Assembly (NCBI GenBank): GCA_022867105.1
Contig: JALHVH010000038.1
Coordinates: 1-8,061, forward strand
DNA: 8,061 nt
From: Candidatus Aminicenantota bacterium
GTDB taxonomy: Bacteria; Acidobacteriota; Aminicenantia; Aminicenantales; Saccharicenantaceae
Reading direction: 5' to 3'
Within the stretch, counting starts at the first letter, position 1, and every line of letters begins with the position of its first letter. This document shows, piece by piece, positions 6,171-8,061 of the stretch. The notes under the pieces were generated by a model. That model saw only the letters and a program-made list of their open reading frames with translations. It did not search any database and was not told where the DNA came from. A program made the translations under genes and the position numbers.

Positions 6171-7520
6171 ATGAAAAAAGAACGGAATTCACGTAAAAAG
6201 TGGCACCTTCTAGGCGCCGTCATCGGCCTCGTCTTTCTCCTTATCCCGGCGCCCGCCCGCGCCGAAGAGGACGGCCTGACCCTCGAGGCGGCCATCCAAC
6301 GGGCGTTGACCCGGAACGAACGGGCGCTGGCCGCGGACGAGCAGATGAACGAGGCCGAAGCCCGGGTGACCCGGGCCCGGTCCTATTTCCTGCCTACGCT
6401 GAACACCACCGGGACCTACACCCGCCGCCCCTTCGAGGTTTCGAGGACGGTCGGCAGCACCCAGCTCGTCATCCAGAAATTCGACGCCCTGGCGGGAGTT
6501 GCCCAGCTCAATCTGACCATCTTCGACGCCCGCAGCCTGCCGGCTCTCTTGCAGGCCAATTCGGAAAGGAACGCTCAACGCTATGCCTCCGCCGAGAGCA
6601 AGCGGCAGCTGGCCTTCGAGGTCGGCAATGCGTTCCTCACGACACTGGGCACGGACCAGGTCCTGGAGGCGTCCCGGCATCGCTATGATTACGCCAAGCA
6701 AGCCCTGGACGCCGCCAAGGCACGCTATGCGGCCGGCCTAGTTTCTATAAATGACGTGACCCGGGCCGAGTTGGAATTCGCCACGGCCGAGATGGGCGTC
6801 ACTCAAGTCAAAGGACAGGTCGAAACGACCTATCTCCAATTGGGCTATCTTTTGGATGACATGATCGTCTCATCTACCAAACTCAAGGTCCCGGAATTCC
6901 TCCTCCAGGCCGCAACCGAAAGCGACCAGGCGGCCGTCGAGGGGCTGGTCACCCAAGCCCAGGACCGCCGGCTCGACCTGGGGGCCTTGCGCTACCATGC
7001 CAAAGCCCAGCACGCCCTCATGATCGAGCCCACCCTCAGGTGGCTGCCCACCCTGAGCTTTAGCGGCCAGTTCAGATATACGAACGAAGCCGGGCTGACC
7101 GGGCGCGCGACCAACTGGAACCTGGGCCTGACCCTCGGCTGGGCCGTCTTTGACGGCTTCAGCCGGAACGCCGACTACCGGGAACGCAAGGCCCAGGCCA
7201 TTCTGGCCGACTTGGACGTCAAGACGGCTATGAGACGCGTGGAGCTGGACGTCCGCGATACGCAGGTCTCCCTGGCGAACCAGAGGGCCGCCCTCAAGCA
7301 GGCCGCGGTCGCCCACGAAGTGGCCAAAAGAAACGCCGCCGAGACTGCCGAGCTTTACCGGCAGGGACTGAGCACGGCGCTCCAGGTCGCGGACGCCAAC
7401 GTCCGCCTGTTCGAGGCCGAGGTCACTCTCGTCCAGGAGCGTTACGGCCTGGGGATCTCATATCTCAATCTTGAAGCCGCACTCGGGCTGGACCCGTTCG
7501 GCAAGGAGCCTAAACTGTGA
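6171..7520 (+). CDS. TolC-family outer membrane efflux protein
   Basis: 449 residues, normal for the outer membrane efflux protein (OEP) family. The signal peptide has a strongly basic start (KK, R, RKK), a hydrophobic core at 12-25 and an ARA|EE cleavage site after residue 31. The mature protein has the two OEP repeats: first about 36-230 (LTLEAAIQRALTRN, then SYFLPTLNTTGTY leading into a strand, then long coiled-coil helices), second about 255-440 (WLPTLSFSGQF at 291-301, NLGLTLGWAVFDGFSR at 317-332, then helices ending in YLNLEAALGLD). Each repeat gives two barrel strands and an alpha-helical hairpin; the trimer forms the exit duct of tripartite pumps. It overlaps the adaptor gene by 4 nt. 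No Shine-Dalgarno is visible before ATG 6171 (the leader is T-rich), although MKKE is a natural signal-peptide start. Substrate is unknown. Confidence 0.92.
   Translation: MKKERNSRKKWHLLGAVIGLVFLLIPAPARAEEDGLTLEAAIQRALTRNERALAADEQMNEAEARVTRARSYFLPTLNTTGTYTRRPFEVSRTVGSTQLVIQKFDALAGVAQLNLTIFDARSLPALLQANSERNAQRYASAESKRQLAFEVGNAFLTTLGTDQVLEASRHRYDYAKQALDAAKARYAAGLVSINDVTRAELEFATAEMGVTQVKGQVETTYLQLGYLLDDMIVSSTKLKVPEFLLQAATESDQAAVEGLVTQAQDRRLDLGALRYHAKAQHALMIEPTLRWLPTLSFSGQFRYTNEAGLTGRATNWNLGLTLGWAVFDGFSRNADYRERKAQAILADLDVKTAMRRVELDVRDTQVSLANQRAALKQAAVAHEVAKRNAAETAELYRQGLSTALQVADANVRLFEAEVTLVQERYGLGISYLNLEAALGLDPFGKEPKL
7503..7508 (+). promoter_or_regulatory. Ribosome binding site that fixes the GTG start of the adaptor gene
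   Basis: AAGGAG, 8 nt before GTG at 7517. There is no suitable ATG in this frame near the start, and the GTG opens directly onto a KKKH-type signal peptide, so this site decides the start. Confidence 0.75.
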
Positions 7521-8061
7521 AGAAGAAACACGTTCTCATACCGGTATTCCTGGCGTTCGTCCTGGCCCTCGTCTCAGCCCAGTGCAAGAAAGGCGGCGGC
7601 ACGTCTCAGGGGCCCGGCGGAAAAAGGACCGCGCTTTTCGACCGGTCCAAGATCACCTTCCCGGTCGAGACCCAAGCTGTCGAACTCCGGTCCCTGACCT
7701 ATCGCGTCAATGCGGTGGGCTCGGTCGATGCCTTCGAAAAGGTCCAAGTCACGGCCCGGGTGTCGGGCGTTGTCGACAGGATTTTATTCTCCGAGGGCAG
7801 CTACGCCAAGGTCGATCAGATCCTCGTCGAGATCGAACCGGAACGCTACAAAATTGCGGTCGAAGCGGCCCAGGCGAACTACGAGAAAGCCCAGGCCTCC
7901 AAGGCCGACGCCGAAGCCGGCCTCAAGCGGCGGGAGACGGTTATCAACCAGAACCCGGGTCTTATCCCCGGCGAAGAGCTCGAGACCTGGAGGACTCGCG
8001 TCCTTGTGGCCAAGTCGGACGTCGCTCAGATGAAGGCCGCCCTTAATCAGGCCGCCCTCAA
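7517..8061 (+). CDS. RND efflux periplasmic adaptor (membrane fusion protein, HlyD/AcrA family), 3' end outside window
   Basis: 181 codons from GTG, open to the window end. The start overlaps the TolC-type stop as GTGA. The N-terminus (MKKKHVLIPVF, hydrophobic to about residue 21) is an export signal, followed by cysteine 23 and a Gly/Lys/Ser-rich linker (24-37), as in lipid-anchored adaptors such as AcrA. However, the residue before Cys is Gln (VSAQC), which is unusual for a lipobox; cleavage by signal peptidase I after VSA is possible. Residues about 62-110 (VNAVGSVDAFEKVQVTARV, GVVDRILFSEGSYAK, ILVEIEPE) form the first half of the lipoyl-like barrel-sandwich domain. From about 111 a coiled-coil hairpin arm begins (YKIAVEAAQANYEKAQA...), which docks to TolC-type tunnels. 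The second half of the lipoyl, beta-barrel and membrane-proximal domains should lie beyond 8061, probably followed by an inner-membrane pump gene. Confidence 0.88.
   Translation, partial: MKKKHVLIPVFLAFVLALVSAQCKKGGGTSQGPGGKRTALFDRSKITFPVETQAVELRSLTYRVNAVGSVDAFEKVQVTARVSGVVDRILFSEGSYAKVDQILVEIEPERYKIAVEAAQANYEKAQASKADAEAGLKRRETVINQNPGLIPGEELETWRTRVLVAKSDVAQMKAALNQAAL

Noticed and set aside
7471..8046. ATG-started + strand frame overlapping the TolC end and adaptor
   Set aside because: The product is low-complexity and Arg/Gly-rich. The GTG frame from 7517 encodes a recognisable adaptor.
1..8061. Mobile element, CRISPR, phage or RNA gene signals
   Set aside because: I saw no transposase or integrase motifs, no spaced direct repeats and no tRNA- or rRNA-like segments; gene style is uniform across the window.

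Overview
This is GC-rich, gene-dense bacterial DNA. Every gene I support lies on the + strand. It encodes cleaved-type signal peptides, an outer-membrane beta-barrel, a TolC-type channel and a periplasmic adaptor, so the host is a diderm (Gram-negative-type) bacterium. The mix of genes and the style of the proteins remind me of Acidobacteriota or Aminicenantes-like metagenome genomes. That is an impression from memory; nothing in the window proves it. I see no tRNA, rRNA, CRISPR array, insertion sequence or other sign of recent mobility.

Layout. (1) 1-147 is the 3' end of a molybdenum hydroxylase (xanthine dehydrogenase family) large-subunit gene. It is followed after 20 nt by a small multi-spanning membrane protein of unknown function (168-812), probably in the same operon. 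(2) 908-6003 is a tight five-gene cassette: an outer-membrane beta-barrel protein, a LolD/MacB-type ABC ATPase, two different FtsX/LolC-E-type permeases, and a secreted LolA-like 'outer membrane lipoprotein-sorting' protein. The last four genes are joined by three successive ATGA stop/start overlaps. (3) 6004-6170 is an intergenic region with a GC-rich hairpin, two short palindromes and a near-consensus sigma70-type promoter. (4) 6171-8061 is a second envelope operon: a TolC-family outer-membrane efflux protein and, through a GTGA overlap, the first 181 codons of an RND-type periplasmic adaptor that runs off the window.

How the genes may work together. The five-gene cassette looks like a complete inner-membrane-to-outer-membrane route. 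An ABC engine (one ATPase plus a heterodimer of FtsX-fold permeases) would extract a lipid or lipoprotein, a LolA-fold carrier would take it across the periplasm, and a co-encoded barrel would act at the outer membrane. The last gene group is the outer two-thirds of a tripartite efflux pump, and the inner-membrane pump gene is expected just beyond position 8061. The most interesting points are the dedicated barrel fused operonically to a Lol-like exporter, the unassigned membrane protein behind the molybdenum hydroxylase, and the regulatory region at 6004-6170.
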